This document shows, piece by piece, positions 1 to 7,059 of a stretch of DNA of 14,645 nucleotides; the stretch's first letter is position 1, and every line of letters begins with the position of its first letter. The notes beneath the pieces were generated by a model. The model saw only the letters and a program-made list of their open reading frames with translations, searched no databases and was not told where the DNA came from. Origin of the DNA: JADGHX01 sp040255575 (GTDB lineage Bacteria > Pseudomonadota > Gammaproteobacteria > Steroidobacterales > Steroidobacteraceae). The stretch spans positions 1 to 14,645 of the forward strand of contig JBDZVF010000119.1 in assembly GCA_040255575.1 (NCBI GenBank), in the 5' to 3' direction. Made by a program: the position numbers and the translations under genes.

Positions 1-753
1 ATCTCGGGCATGTGGAACCCGGAGTACGCGTACTTCGGCCCGCCGCTCGGGGAGGATGGCAAACCCGTGGGGCGGCCACCGGGCGCTCCGGCGGTCGGCG
101 CTCCGAGCGCGGGTGCCCCAGCCGCTGGCGCAGGAGGGGGCGGGCAAGCGCAAGGCCAGGGCAAGTCACCGCCGGGCGCCGGCGGGCCGCCGCCGGGCGC
201 GCCGCCTGCATTCGCTTACCGGCCGCCCATGCCAAAGCTCACTCCGGCGTACGCAAAAAAGTACGCCGAGTGGCGCAAGAAGTTCGAGACGGGTGAGCAG
301 GACCCCGACACCGTCACGCGCTGCCTGGCCTTCGGGGTCGCGCGCTTCGGCACGATGCCCGTGGAGATCATCCAGACGCCCGGCCAGATCACGATGAACC
401 TCGGCGTGCTGCACGACATCCGCCGCATCTATCTCGATGGCATAGGCCACACCGTGGGCGCCGACCCGAGCTTCAATGGCGACTCGGTGGGGCACTGGGA
501 CGGCGACACGCTCGTGGTGGAAACCAACAACGTGCGGGCCGGAACGCTCGACCGCGACGGCGTGCCGTATTCGGACAAGCTGACCGCCGTCGAACGCATC
601 CGCCGCGTGAGCCCCACGCGTCTTGAAATCGAGACGACACTGACCGACCCCGAAGCGTTCGCCGAGCCGTTCACGCTCAAGCGCGCCTACGTGCCGATGC
701 CGCCCGGCAGCCGCTTCGAGGAGTACCTCTGTGAGAACAACCGGGATCTTTGA
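1..753 (+). CDS. Conserved hypothetical protein, 5'-truncated by window edge
   Basis: The frame is open from base 1 (first residues I-S-G-M-W-N-P) and ends at TGA 751-753. The ATG at position 10 is therefore probably internal and the signal peptide and N-terminus lie outside the window. The C-terminal 180 residues look like a conserved family of secreted hypothetical proteins common in environmental proteobacteria and acidobacteria: a P-x-x-x-x-Q-T-P-G-Q-I-T block, an R-R-I-Y-L-D-G block, a G-H-W-D-G-D-T-L-V-V-E-T block and an R-R-x-x-x-T-R-L-E-I-E-T block. About residues 17-72 are a Pro/Gly/Ala-rich low-complexity insert followed by a Lys/Trp helix. It lies 1 nt upstream of the DUF6152-like gene, a frequent pairing for this family as far as I recall, which suggests co-translation. 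No biochemical function is known to me. The family match is from memory, not from a search. Confidence 0.75.
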   Translation: MSGMWNPEYAYFGPPLGEDGKPVGRPPGAPAVGAPSAGAPAAGAGGGGQAQGQGKSPPGAGGPPPGAPPAFAYRPPMPKLTPAYAKKYAEWRKKFETGEQDPDTVTRCLAFGVARFGTMPVEIIQTPGQITMNLGVLHDIRRIYLDGIGHTVGADPSFNGDSVGHWDGDTLVVETNNVRAGTLDRDGVPYSDKLTAVERIRRVSPTRLEIETTLTDPEAFAEPFTLKRAYVPMPPGSRFEEYLCENNRDL

Positions 754-754
754 C

Positions 755-1168
755 ATGAAATCCATCAAGCGGGTCACGCTCGTGGCCGCCGCGGCCCTCT
801 TCACTTTCGCGGCCACCGCCCACGCACACCATTCCTTCGCGATGTTCGATATGTCGAAGACCGTGAGCTACAAAGGCAAGGTCAAGGAGCTGCAGTGGAC
901 CAACCCCCACGTGTGGATCGAGCTGACCGTCGATGAGAAGGACGGCCCGGTCACCTATGCGTTCGAGGGCGCCGCCATCGCGGTGCTGAAGCGCGTGGGC
1001 TGGACACGGGACTCGATCAAGGCCGGTGATGTGGTCACGATAGTCGGTCACCCTTACAAGAATGGCCGGCCCGGCGGCAGTATCGATCACCTCGTGCTCG
1101 CGGACGGTCGCAAGCTCGGTACCGGTGATGCGATTCCGGGGGCCCTGCGGGTTCCGGGAGTCCAGTGA
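755..1168 (+). CDS. DUF6152-like small exported protein
   Basis: A 137-residue protein when started at ATG 755. Its first 25 or so residues are a typical Sec signal peptide: a basic start (M-K-S-I-K-R), an Ala/Val/Phe-rich core and an A-H-A cleavage site. The mature protein begins H-H-S-F-A-M-F-D, which I recognise as the hallmark of DUF6152 proteins, followed by Y-x-G-x-V and W-x-N-P-H-V-W-I blocks and a G-D-x-V-x-I-x-G-x-P block; this looks like a small beta-rich domain. A GTG at 731 in the same frame would add eight residues before the signal peptide and overlap gene 1, so 755 is preferred. No clear Shine-Dalgarno precedes 755; the TGA-C-ATG junction with the upstream gene suggests translational coupling. 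Function unknown. It is probably periplasmic and co-expressed with its neighbours on both sides. Confidence 0.85.
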   Translation: MKSIKRVTLVAAAALFTFAATAHAHHSFAMFDMSKTVSYKGKVKELQWTNPHVWIELTVDEKDGPVTYAFEGAAIAVLKRVGWTRDSIKAGDVVTIVGHPYKNGRPGGSIDHLVLADGRKLGTGDAIPGALRVPGVQ

Positions 1169-1194
1169 GCATGCGCAAACAGGGGGCGACAACC

Positions 1195-2352
1195 ATGATC
1201 TCTTTGGCAACACGCAACGCGCGGATGCTCGCGATGTGCGTGGCCTCTGCCTGCGTGTCCACCGCGGTGAGCGCCGCCGACGATACGCCGTTCAAGGTGG
1301 GCACGTTCGAGGCGAAGGGCAGGGAGTTCGTCGGTCTCGTGCTGCAGGACAAGCGTGTGCTCGATATCGCCGCAGCCAACGCGGCGTACGAAAAGAGCCG
1401 TGCGAGCGCGGCGAAAGTTGCCGCGCCCCGCGACATGAAGGAGCTGATCTCGCGCTACGAGCGGGATCTCGGCCCGCGGTTGCGTGAGCTCGCGGCCGCG
1501 AACGCGACCGCGCAGCCCGGTTCGGCGAGCTTCGAATACACGCTGGGCGCCGTGAAGATCCTGCCTCCGGTGCGCCCCGCGGTGATCCTGAATGCAGGCG
1601 CCAACTATCCCGCCCACGCGCGGGGAATCATCCAGCAGGGCGCGCGCGCAGCGGCGGCCGCGGGCGCGGCTCCCCCCGGCGGTCCCAACGCCAACGCTGC
1701 GCGCGCGCCCGCGCCGGTGAGCTCGGCGCCCGGTTTGTGGGAGCGTTCGCAAGACGACAAGCGTCCGGACAATCCGTATCTCTTCTTGAAATCCCCGAGT
1801 GTCGTGGTGGGTGCCAACGATGACGTGGTGATTCCCAGGGGACGCGAGCAGATCGACTGGGAGTGCGAGTTCGCCGTGGTGGTCGGCGCGCCCGCGAAGA
1901 ATGTCTCCACGGCGGACGCCACGAGATACATCTTCGGTTACTCGATCGAGTTCGATGTCTCCGACCGCGGCGGCCGCAACGATCGCAAGATGGGCGGCGG
2001 CCCGGACTGGTTCGTGCAGAAGAACCACGACACCTTCGCGCCGATCGGCCCCTTCATCGTGCCGAAGGAGTTCCTGCCGAACCCGATGAACACCCGCCAC
2101 TACTTCACGCTGAACGGGGAGCTCAAGCAGGACGCGAACACGAGCCAGATGGAATACAACATCTCGGAAATGCTCTCGTACGCGTCGAACGTCATGACGC
2201 TCAATCCCGGAGATGTCCTGGCCATGGGCACGCCGTCGGGAACGAACATCGACACGCAAGGGATACAGCGCTGGATGAAGGCGGGCGATGTCGGTGTGTG
2301 CGTGGTGGAAGGCGTCGGGGAGCAGCGGCACAACATCGTGGCGCAGAAATAA
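1195..2352 (+). CDS. Exported fumarylacetoacetate hydrolase (FAH) family protein
   Basis: A 385-residue protein from ATG 1195, chosen because AGGGGG at 1181-1186 sits 8 nt upstream and gives a clean signal peptide ending near V-S-A-A-D. ATG 1171 is a weaker alternative. FAH-superfamily signatures are visible: N-Y-x-x-H (His about residue 141), Y-L-F-x-K-S-P-S, D-W-E-x-E (Glu 223 and 225) and the following I-E-F-D-V-S (Asp 254) as the acidic metal ligands, D-T-F-x-P-I-G-P, and G-T-P-S-G-T near the C-terminus. Family members hydrolyse C-C bonds of beta-dicarbonyl compounds, or decarboxylate or isomerise them, usually in the cytoplasm with Mg2+ or Mn2+. An Ala/Pro/Gly-rich insert (about residues 148-189) interrupts the loop between the His motif and the K-S-P-S motif, where typical members are short. 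The export signal is unusual for the family. The specific substrate cannot be told. It ends the three-gene plus-strand block. Confidence 0.88.
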   Translation: MISLATRNARMLAMCVASACVSTAVSAADDTPFKVGTFEAKGREFVGLVLQDKRVLDIAAANAAYEKSRASAAKVAAPRDMKELISRYERDLGPRLRELAAANATAQPGSASFEYTLGAVKILPPVRPAVILNAGANYPAHARGIIQQGARAAAAAGAAPPGGPNANAARAPAPVSSAPGLWERSQDDKRPDNPYLFLKSPSVVVGANDDVVIPRGREQIDWECEFAVVVGAPAKNVSTADATRYIFGYSIEFDVSDRGGRNDRKMGGGPDWFVQKNHDTFAPIGPFIVPKEFLPNPMNTRHYFTLNGELKQDANTSQMEYNISEMLSYASNVMTLNPGDVLAMGTPSGTNIDTQGIQRWMKAGDVGVCVVEGVGEQRHNIVAQK

Positions 2353-2363
2353 TCGAAGGTCGC

Positions 2364-2387
2364 GCGGGCGGCGCCAGGCCCGCCCGC
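2364..2387 (+). terminator. Candidate terminator hairpin between convergent genes
   Basis: A perfect 8-bp GC-only stem (2364-2371 with 2380-2387) and an 8-nt loop, 11 nt after the FAH stop codon and before the end of the convergent MFS gene. There is no U-tract (the sequence continues C-T-T-A-C-C), so it is a weak intrinsic terminator at best, or simply a mRNA 3' end stabiliser. Confidence 0.4.
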
Positions 2388-2423
2388 CTTACCGACTGAC
2401 GCGGGGAGGGCCGCGGATCCGGG

Positions 2424-3734
2424 TTATCGTGCCGGCGGCTGTTCGCTAAGCGCCGACGGACATTCATCGCGCGCAATCGGTATCGCGCTCGGCTCATGCG
2501 GCTCATTCGCGCGTCGGGCGGACATCCCGATGGCAAGCAGGGCGACGACGGACAGCGCTGCCGGCACCGCGAACAGCGACATGATCGTCGTTTCCGCCAT
2601 GCCCGCGGCGAGGCCCGCGCCGATCAGCACGGGCGCGATCAGCGTGCCGATGCGCCCGACGCTCTTGGTCCAGCCGATGCCCACGGCGCGCAACCTGTCC
2701 GGGTAGAAGCTCGCGAGCACGACATTGACGCCGCCGTAGGCGCCCAGGATGAAGAATCCGCACACGACGAGCAGCGCCATCAGCATCTCGGCGGAAGCGG
2801 TCGCGAGCACCTGGCCGATCACGAACAGCATCACGGTTGAAATCACCAGAAACGAAGCGAGCGTGCGCATGGCGCCCAGCCGGTCGATGAGCACGCCCAC
2901 GCCGAGCGCCGCGATGATGCCGCCCAGCGAGAACACCGAGACCGACATGGCCGCGAAGCGCTCGCTGCGACCCACTTCGACCAGCAACGTGGGCAGCCAG
3001 GAGTTGAGGCAGTAGCTGATCGTCAGCATCGAGATGAAGAGCAGCCACAACATCAGGGTGCCTACGAGGTAACGCGGCGAAAGGATGAGCAGGGCATTCG
3101 GCTTGGCCGCTGGCCCGTCGGGGCGCGCCGCCGCCCCGCCGTCCCCGGAACGCACTTCCACCAACCACAGCCACGCGAAGATGGCCGTGACGAGGCACGC
3201 GCCGCCCACGGCCACCATCGCCATGCGCCAGCCGCCGAGCTCCGCGAAGCCGGTGGCGACGAGTCCCGCGACCGTTGCGCCAAGTCCGTAGCCGGTGAAG
3301 AGGATCATGATGGCAAGCCCGCGCCGTGCCGCCGGCGCTGCGGCAGTCACGAGAGCGAGACAACTTGGAAGACACCCGCCCAGGAACGCGCCCGTGATCA
3401 GTCGCCAGGCGACGAGCGTCACCGGCCCGGTGGCAAGCGCGGTGGCGGCCTGCGCGATGCCAAAGCCAACGAGACAGATCAGCACGATCTGGCGCTGCCC
3501 GAGACGTCCGGAGAGGAGCGGGAACACCATGAGCCCGATGCACTGGCCCATGAGATTGGCCGAGAAGATGGGCCCGAGCTGCGTGTTGGTGAGCTGCAGC
3601 GAGCGCGCCATGTCGGGCGCAAGCGGTCCCAGCACCGAGTGGATCAGGCCATCGAGGAAATAGACCAGCGCACAGAGGCCGGTCAGGATGAGGACGGGCG
3701 CTGAGAATTGCGACATCGCGGGGTTGTAACCCAT
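2424..3734 (-). CDS. MFS transporter, aromatic/organic acid:H+ symporter-like
   Basis: A 436-residue major facilitator if started at ATG 3734; ATG 3716 (430 residues) is equally possible, since neither has a well-spaced ribosome binding site (AGAGGA lies about 17 nt before 3734). Hydrophobicity shows about 12 membrane segments with a soluble central loop near residues 194-213 (Gly/Ala/Pro-rich). TM1 carries an acidic residue in F-L-D-G (Asp 28), as in the AAHS family (PcaK, MhpT). The loop between TM2 and TM3 has S-G-R-L-G-Q-R, a degenerate motif A, and the pseudo-repeat near residues 280-290 has the better V-L-I-D-R-L-G. R-L-I-T-G-A-F-L-G-G is a normal TM4 motif. It probably imports a carboxylic or aromatic acid, fitting the upstream BKACE gene. 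Its reading frame is open without a stop back through a dehydrogenase remnant to TTG 4298, so a 624-residue fused product is formally possible. Substrate unknown. Confidence 0.85.
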   Translation of the reverse strand: MGYNPAMSQFSAPVLILTGLCALVYFLDGLIHSVLGPLAPDMARSLQLTNTQLGPIFSANLMGQCIGLMVFPLLSGRLGQRQIVLICLVGFGIAQAATALATGPVTLVAWRLITGAFLGGCLPSCLALVTAAAPAARRGLAIMILFTGYGLGATVAGLVATGFAELGGWRMAMVAVGGACLVTAIFAWLWLVEVRSGDGGAAARPDGPAAKPNALLILSPRYLVGTLMLWLLFISMLTISYCLNSWLPTLLVEVGRSERFAAMSVSVFSLGGIIAALGVGVLIDRLGAMRTLASFLVISTVMLFVIGQVLATASAEMLMALLVVCGFFILGAYGGVNVVLASFYPDRLRAVGIGWTKSVGRIGTLIAPVLIGAGLAAGMAETTIMSLFAVPAALSVVALLAIGMSARRANEPHEPSAIPIARDECPSALSEQPPAR

Positions 3735-3872
3735 GGTGTGCGCCGATCCGGTCCTCTGGCCGAAGGACAACGTGCATCCCTCGTCCTCTGCGCCTTGGAC
3801 AGACCCCTCCACATCCCCCCGCTGATTTGCACGAGTCAAAACCAAAGACCGGGCGGCCGACCGCGCATCTTC

Positions 3873-4298
3873 GACCGGCGTCAGCAGTGCTTCCCCCGCG
3901 AAGTAGCGCCGAAGGTTCTCGCGCAGCTGGCCGAACATCGCAACCCCGGCTTCCTGTGTATATCCGGCGACGTGCGGGCTGAGCACGAGGTTCTCGAACC
4001 CGCGCCACTTCGTGGTATCCGTGGGCTCCTGAGCGAACACATCGAGCGCCGCCCCGGCGATCATGCGGCTCTCCAGTGCACGGATCAGCGCCGCCTCATC
4101 GACGAGCAGACCGCGCGACACATTGATCAGCACGCCCCTGGGCCCGAGTGCTTCCAGCACGGCGCCGTCAATTTGCCCCGCATTCGCGGCCACGGCACGA
4201 CTGGCGACGAACAGAATGTCGCTTTCCCGCGCGAGACCGATGAGGCTTTCCGCGCGCGTGTACAGAGCCTGCAGCTTCTCGCGCGGGCTAGATGCCAA
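3873..4298 (-). pseudogene. N-terminally truncated D-2-hydroxyacid dehydrogenase remnant
   Basis: The first 142 or so codons read from TTG 4298 match the C-terminal half of a hydroxypyruvate/glyoxylate-reductase type D-2-hydroxyacid dehydrogenase: L-A-R-E-S-D-I-L-F-V, I-N-V-S-R-G-L-L-V-D-E, G-A-A-L-D-V-F-A-Q-E-P, L-S-P-H-V-A-G, and an N-L-R-R-Y-F-A-G-E ending. The catalytic Arg (62), Glu (91, at the family spacing of Arg+29) and His (109) are all kept. The N-terminal substrate domain and the G-x-G-x-x-G nucleotide loop, roughly 150-170 residues, are absent; upstream DNA is the 3' end of the BKACE gene, whose stop (4288-4290) overlaps this start. No stop separates it from the MFS frame, so either it is translated as an N-terminal extension of the transporter or it is a dead remnant. 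GAGGAGG at 4311-4317 (read on the minus strand) lies 12 nt before the TTG, which is long for a start. A deletion is the simplest explanation; an assembly chimera is the alternative. Confidence 0.75.
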
Positions 4299-5184
4299 AC
4301 CGCGCGCGCGCCTCCTCGAGGGTCGCGGGCTTCATGCCATAAATGGCGGCAATGCTGGCCGCGGCGCGCACCATCTCGCTGTTGTCGCGAGCGACGCGGC
4401 CGTCCGGCAGGTGTATTCCATCCTCGAATCCCACGCGCACCAGATCGCAGCCAAGCGAAAGGCCGAGCGTGACGATGCGAAACATGTCGCGTCCGGTCGC
4501 GGTGACGCCCCAGATCGCCTGGGGAAAGAGGCGCAGGCCTTCATCGATGGCGAACAGCACGTTCCGGGCAATCGGCGGTGTGGAGCCAAAGCCGCCGCCG
4601 TGGAGCAGCCAGATGTTGTCGCGGTGGCGATCGAAGAGCCCCTCGTTGGCATAACGCAGGAGCCGATGCAGCGAGCTCGCCTCCACCACCTCGTATTCGA
4701 GCGCGGAGCCCTTTGCGTAGACGGCCTGGATCGTTTTCCGCAGGAGGGCCGGGGAGTTCACATAGGGTGTCTCTTCCGGATAGCCGCCCTCGGGGTTGTA
4801 GAAATCCGCCGAGCCCGCGGCAATCCCGAAGAGGTCCGCGCGCGGCTCGAGGTCGAGGAGCCCGAGCCGTTCACTGTCGGTTGGCCAGATGAACTGGCCG
4901 GTCTCCGGGTCGCGCCGCACGCCGATGCCGTTGGTCGTCTGCACCAGAATCGGCGAGCGCGCGCGGATCTCGCGCAGGATGTCCGCATAGATCCTGAGAT
5001 CGCCGCTGTTCCTGCCGTCCCGATCGCGGGCGTGCACGTGGACGAGCGCGGCGCCCGCCTCGTAGCAGCGGGCCGCGGCCTCGCCGATTTCCGCCGGTTG
5101 CTTGGGAATGACCGCGCCGTCGCGATCCTGCTGCATGCCGCCGTTGATCGCGACCGTGATGATGACTTTGTTTCCGGCGAGCAT
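4288..5184 (-). CDS. Beta-keto acid cleavage enzyme (BKACE, DUF849 family)
   Basis: A 298-residue protein from ATG 5184, preceded by GGGAGGA a few nt upstream on the minus strand. The frame extends upstream to 5460, but that part overlaps the divergent regulator and lacks family similarity. BKACE hallmarks are present: an N-terminal V-A-I-N-G-G strand, H-V-H-A-R-D (His 49 and 51, the Zn2+ ligands of the TIM barrel), L-H-G-G-G-F-G, and the late R-V-G-F-E-D-G motif with Glu 253, followed by A-x-x-N-S-E. The length agrees with the family (about 275-310). These Zn enzymes condense a beta-keto acid with acetyl-CoA and cleave it to acetoacetate plus a shorter acyl-CoA; the founding member is the 3-keto-5-aminohexanoate cleavage enzyme of lysine fermentation. 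The substrate of this one is not evident. It is first in a minus-strand unit with the dehydrogenase remnant and MFS gene, and divergent from the LuxR-type gene, its likely regulator. Confidence 0.9.
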   Translation of the reverse strand: MLAGNKVIITVAINGGMQQDRDGAVIPKQPAEIGEAAARCYEAGAALVHVHARDRDGRNSGDLRIYADILREIRARSPILVQTTNGIGVRRDPETGQFIWPTDSERLGLLDLEPRADLFGIAAGSADFYNPEGGYPEETPYVNSPALLRKTIQAVYAKGSALEYEVVEASSLHRLLRYANEGLFDRHRDNIWLLHGGGFGSTPPIARNVLFAIDEGLRLFPQAIWGVTATGRDMFRIVTLGLSLGCDLVRVGFEDGIHLPDGRVARDNSEMVRAAASIAAIYGMKPATLEEARARFGI

Positions 5185-5346
5185 CCGTCCTCCCGCTGAC
5201 GCGGTAATAAAGACCCGCAATTTAGCGTCCGCTCCGCTGGCGTCAGTCCTCTCGGCACAGGACAGCGCTGCGGACACGACCAGCAGACGGCGGTCCCGAA
5301 AAAGTGCAACATCGGGGGGCCACAGGTTCGGCGGAGGCGGGGGCGA
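5185..5346. promoter_or_regulatory. Divergent promoter region between BKACE and LuxR-type gene
   Basis: A 162-bp region serving both directions. On the minus strand a plausible sigma70-like promoter is CTGACG (5246-5241), a 16-nt spacer and TAAATT (5224-5219), four of six matches in each box. A 7-bp inverted repeat, CTGACGC at 5196-5202 and GCGTCAG at 5240-5246, brackets the putative -10 and overlaps the -35, making it a candidate operator. A CAGCGCTG palindrome lies at 5263-5270. The plus-strand ribosome site GGAGG at 5333-5337 serves the LuxR-type gene. All boxes are by eye. Confidence 0.35.
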
Positions 5347-6120
5347 ATGGCCGATATCAGGCAGATCAGGGGCTGGCAGGTACCCACGAGGGTCGGCGCG
5401 CTGTATGAACGGCTGCTCGGGGCCATCGGCACCGACGAGTTCGGTCCGACCGTGCGCCATTCCGTGATGTCGGTGACCTCCGGTGCGCGGCGGATCTATC
5501 TGTTCGAGGCGACCGGTCGGGAAGACACCTCACTGCAGTACTTTCACGGTGAGCCCGGCCTCGTGGAGCTCTTCCCGGCGTATCGCAAGTGGTACCTGCG
5601 CCTCGACCCGGTCGGCGATGCGTATCGCGTGGCCTCCGAGTGCAGCGACGTCGTCATGCAGCGGATTCGCCCGACGGACATCGTTTCGACCGGCTTCCGT
5701 CGCCGATTCTTCGAAGACGCCGGCATCGTCGAGCGCATCTCCATCATCCAGCGCGGCCCGGATGCCTGGCGCGCAATCAATGTCGCCCGTCATGCCTCCG
5801 ACGGCTGCTGCTCCGAGGACGAGCTCAGCTCTCTCATTGGCCTCGCCTGTCTCGTGCTGCCGATGCTGCCGCTGAACCGCAAGAAAAAGGCGACGCCGCT
5901 CACGGTCGCGCAGCTCGAGGAGCGGTTCGCCATGCGCTACGGCACTCTCACGTTCAGGGAGCGCCAGGTTTGCGCGCGCGCGGCGATCGGCATGACGGTG
6001 GAAGCCACAGCACTCGAGCTTGGGGTTGCGAGAACGTCGGTGCTCACCTATCGGCAGCGCGCCTATCAGCGGCTCGGGGTGGCAAGTGCGCTCGAGCTCT
6101 GCGCGCTCGTCACGCACTGA
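5347..6120 (+). CDS. LuxR-family transcriptional regulator
   Basis: A 257-residue protein with ATG 5347 and GGAGG at 5333-5337, 9 nt upstream. The C-terminal segment, about residues 197-257, is a clear LuxR/FixJ helix-turn-helix: L-T-F-R-E-R-Q-V, a scaffold helix, G-M-T-V-E-A-T-A-L-E-L-G-V, then T-S-V-L-T-Y-R-Q-R-A-Y-Q-R-L-G-V. The N-terminal 180 residues match neither a receiver domain (no phosphorylatable Asp pattern) nor, by eye, an autoinducer-binding domain; Trp/Tyr/Phe-rich strands (residues 50-90) suggest a PAS- or GAF-like ligand-sensing fold, which is a guess. Such stand-alone regulators often control adjacent catabolic genes. It is divergent from the BKACE-MFS unit, so regulation of that unit by a pathway acid or CoA intermediate is the natural hypothesis. 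It converges with the LysR gene, with 12 nt between the stop codons. Confidence 0.88.
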   Translation: MADIRQIRGWQVPTRVGALYERLLGAIGTDEFGPTVRHSVMSVTSGARRIYLFEATGREDTSLQYFHGEPGLVELFPAYRKWYLRLDPVGDAYRVASECSDVVMQRIRPTDIVSTGFRRRFFEDAGIVERISIIQRGPDAWRAINVARHASDGCCSEDELSSLIGLACLVLPMLPLNRKKKATPLTVAQLEERFAMRYGTLTFRERQVCARAAIGMTVEATALELGVARTSVLTYRQRAYQRLGVASALELCALVTH

Positions 6121-6132
6121 GGCGCCCGCGGT

Positions 6133-7059
6133 TCAGTTGCGCCATTCGTCGAGCTCGTCCGTGAAGAGGCTCGCGACGATATCCCTCAGCCAGCGGTTCT
6201 TCGGGTCGCGCTGAAAGTTGCGGTGCCAGTGCATCTTCAGGTCGATGCGCGGCGTGCGCATCGGCGGCTGCGCGATGCGGATGTTCATGTGCACGCTCTT
6301 CACGAACACCCCGACCGCATGCGGCACGGTCACGATCAGGTCGGACTGCGAGATCACGAACGGGATGCTCATGAAATGGGGCGTTTCGAGGGCGACGCGC
6401 CGCTGGATCTTCTTCGATCGCAGATAACGGTCGAAGATCTCGTACGAGCGGCCCGTGCCGGAGACCACTGCGTGCTCGACGCTCAGGAACTGCGCCAACG
6501 ACAGCGTTGTGGCGGTGATGGGATGGTTGGCCCGCAGGAGGCAGACGAAGTGATGGTAGAAGAGATGCTTTTCGAGGAAGGCCTTGTCGCGCAGGTCGGG
6601 AAAGTAGCCCACCGCCAGGTCTATTTCGCCGGTCTCGAGTCCCCGCTCGATGTGGTCCGCACTGGCCGCGACGGAGCGCAGGGATGCGTGAGGCGCCAGG
6701 TCGCGGATGTGACGCAGGATCTTGGGCATGAACACCATCTCGCCAAGGTCGCTCATCGCGAACGTGAACGTGAGCGAGGTCGTGGCGGGGTTGAACTCCT
6801 GCTCCGCGTTGAGCGTGCCTTCCACGCGCAGGAGGGATTCGCGCAGCGGGTCGATGAGCGCATGCATCCGCGCAGTGGGCCGCATGCCATGGCCGACCCG
6901 ATGAAAGAGCGGATCGCCATAGACCTCGCGCAGCTTGGCGAGCGCGCCACTGATCGCCGACTGGCTCATGCCCAGCCGGGTTGCCGCCGCACTGACGCTT
7001 CCGTGCTCATAAATCTTTATCAGTACAGGTAACAGGTTGAGATCGAAGGGTCGGGCCAC
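6133..7059 (-). CDS. LysR-family transcriptional regulator (NahR/LinR-like)
   Basis: A 308-residue LysR protein that starts with GTG 7059 (complement of CAC). An in-frame TGA lies four codons upstream, so this is the first possible start. The N-terminal winged helix-turn-helix is canonical: F-D-L-N-L-L-P-V-L, G-S-V-S-A-A-A-T-R-L-G-M-S-Q-S-A-I-S, L-R-E-x-x-G-D-P-L-F-H-R, G-M-R-P-T-A-R-M (residues 5-65). The rest is a periplasmic-binding-protein-like effector domain (about 90-300), with M-S-D-L-G-E near the hinge and I-D-L-A-V-G-Y-F, as in the NahR/DntR/LinR branch that responds to aromatic acids. The L-N-L-L-P-V start and the H-W-H-R C-terminal block also suit that branch. It is divergent from the exported HD-domain gene, with nested inverted repeats between them, which argues for control of that operon. 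Effector unknown. Confidence 0.92.
   Translation of the reverse strand: MARPFDLNLLPVLIKIYEHGSVSAAATRLGMSQSAISGALAKLREVYGDPLFHRVGHGMRPTARMHALIDPLRESLLRVEGTLNAEQEFNPATTSLTFTFAMSDLGEMVFMPKILRHIRDLAPHASLRSVAASADHIERGLETGEIDLAVGYFPDLRDKAFLEKHLFYHHFVCLLRANHPITATTLSLAQFLSVEHAVVSGTGRSYEIFDRYLRSKKIQRRVALETPHFMSIPFVISQSDLIVTVPHAVGVFVKSVHMNIRIAQPPMRTPRIDLKMHWHRNFQRDPKNRWLRDIVASLFTDELDEWRN

Noticed and set aside
1087..2331. A 414-codon minus-strand frame opposite the FAH gene
   Set aside because: The composition is His/Arg-rich and low in hydrophobic blocks, with no motif. The plus strand holds the conserved FAH motifs.
2503..4008. A 501-codon minus-strand frame overlapping the MFS gene in another frame
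   Set aside because: It is Arg-rich with no membrane segments or family motif; the overlapping frame shows 12 membrane segments.
4063..5199. A 378-codon plus-strand frame opposite BKACE and the dehydrogenase remnant
   Set aside because: No motif is visible and the opposite strand has the H-V-H and F-E-D BKACE motifs. It also spans the BKACE promoter side.
5185..5460. A longer BKACE start at 5460
   Set aside because: The extra 92 residues are Pro/Arg-rich without family similarity and overlap the divergent LuxR-type gene; ATG 5184 has a strong ribosome site and the correct family start.
6116..6137. ACTGA/TCAGT inverted repeat spanning the stop codons of the convergent LuxR and LysR genes
   Set aside because: Only five base pairs, no U-tract, and partly forced by the two TGA stops; too weak to call a terminator.
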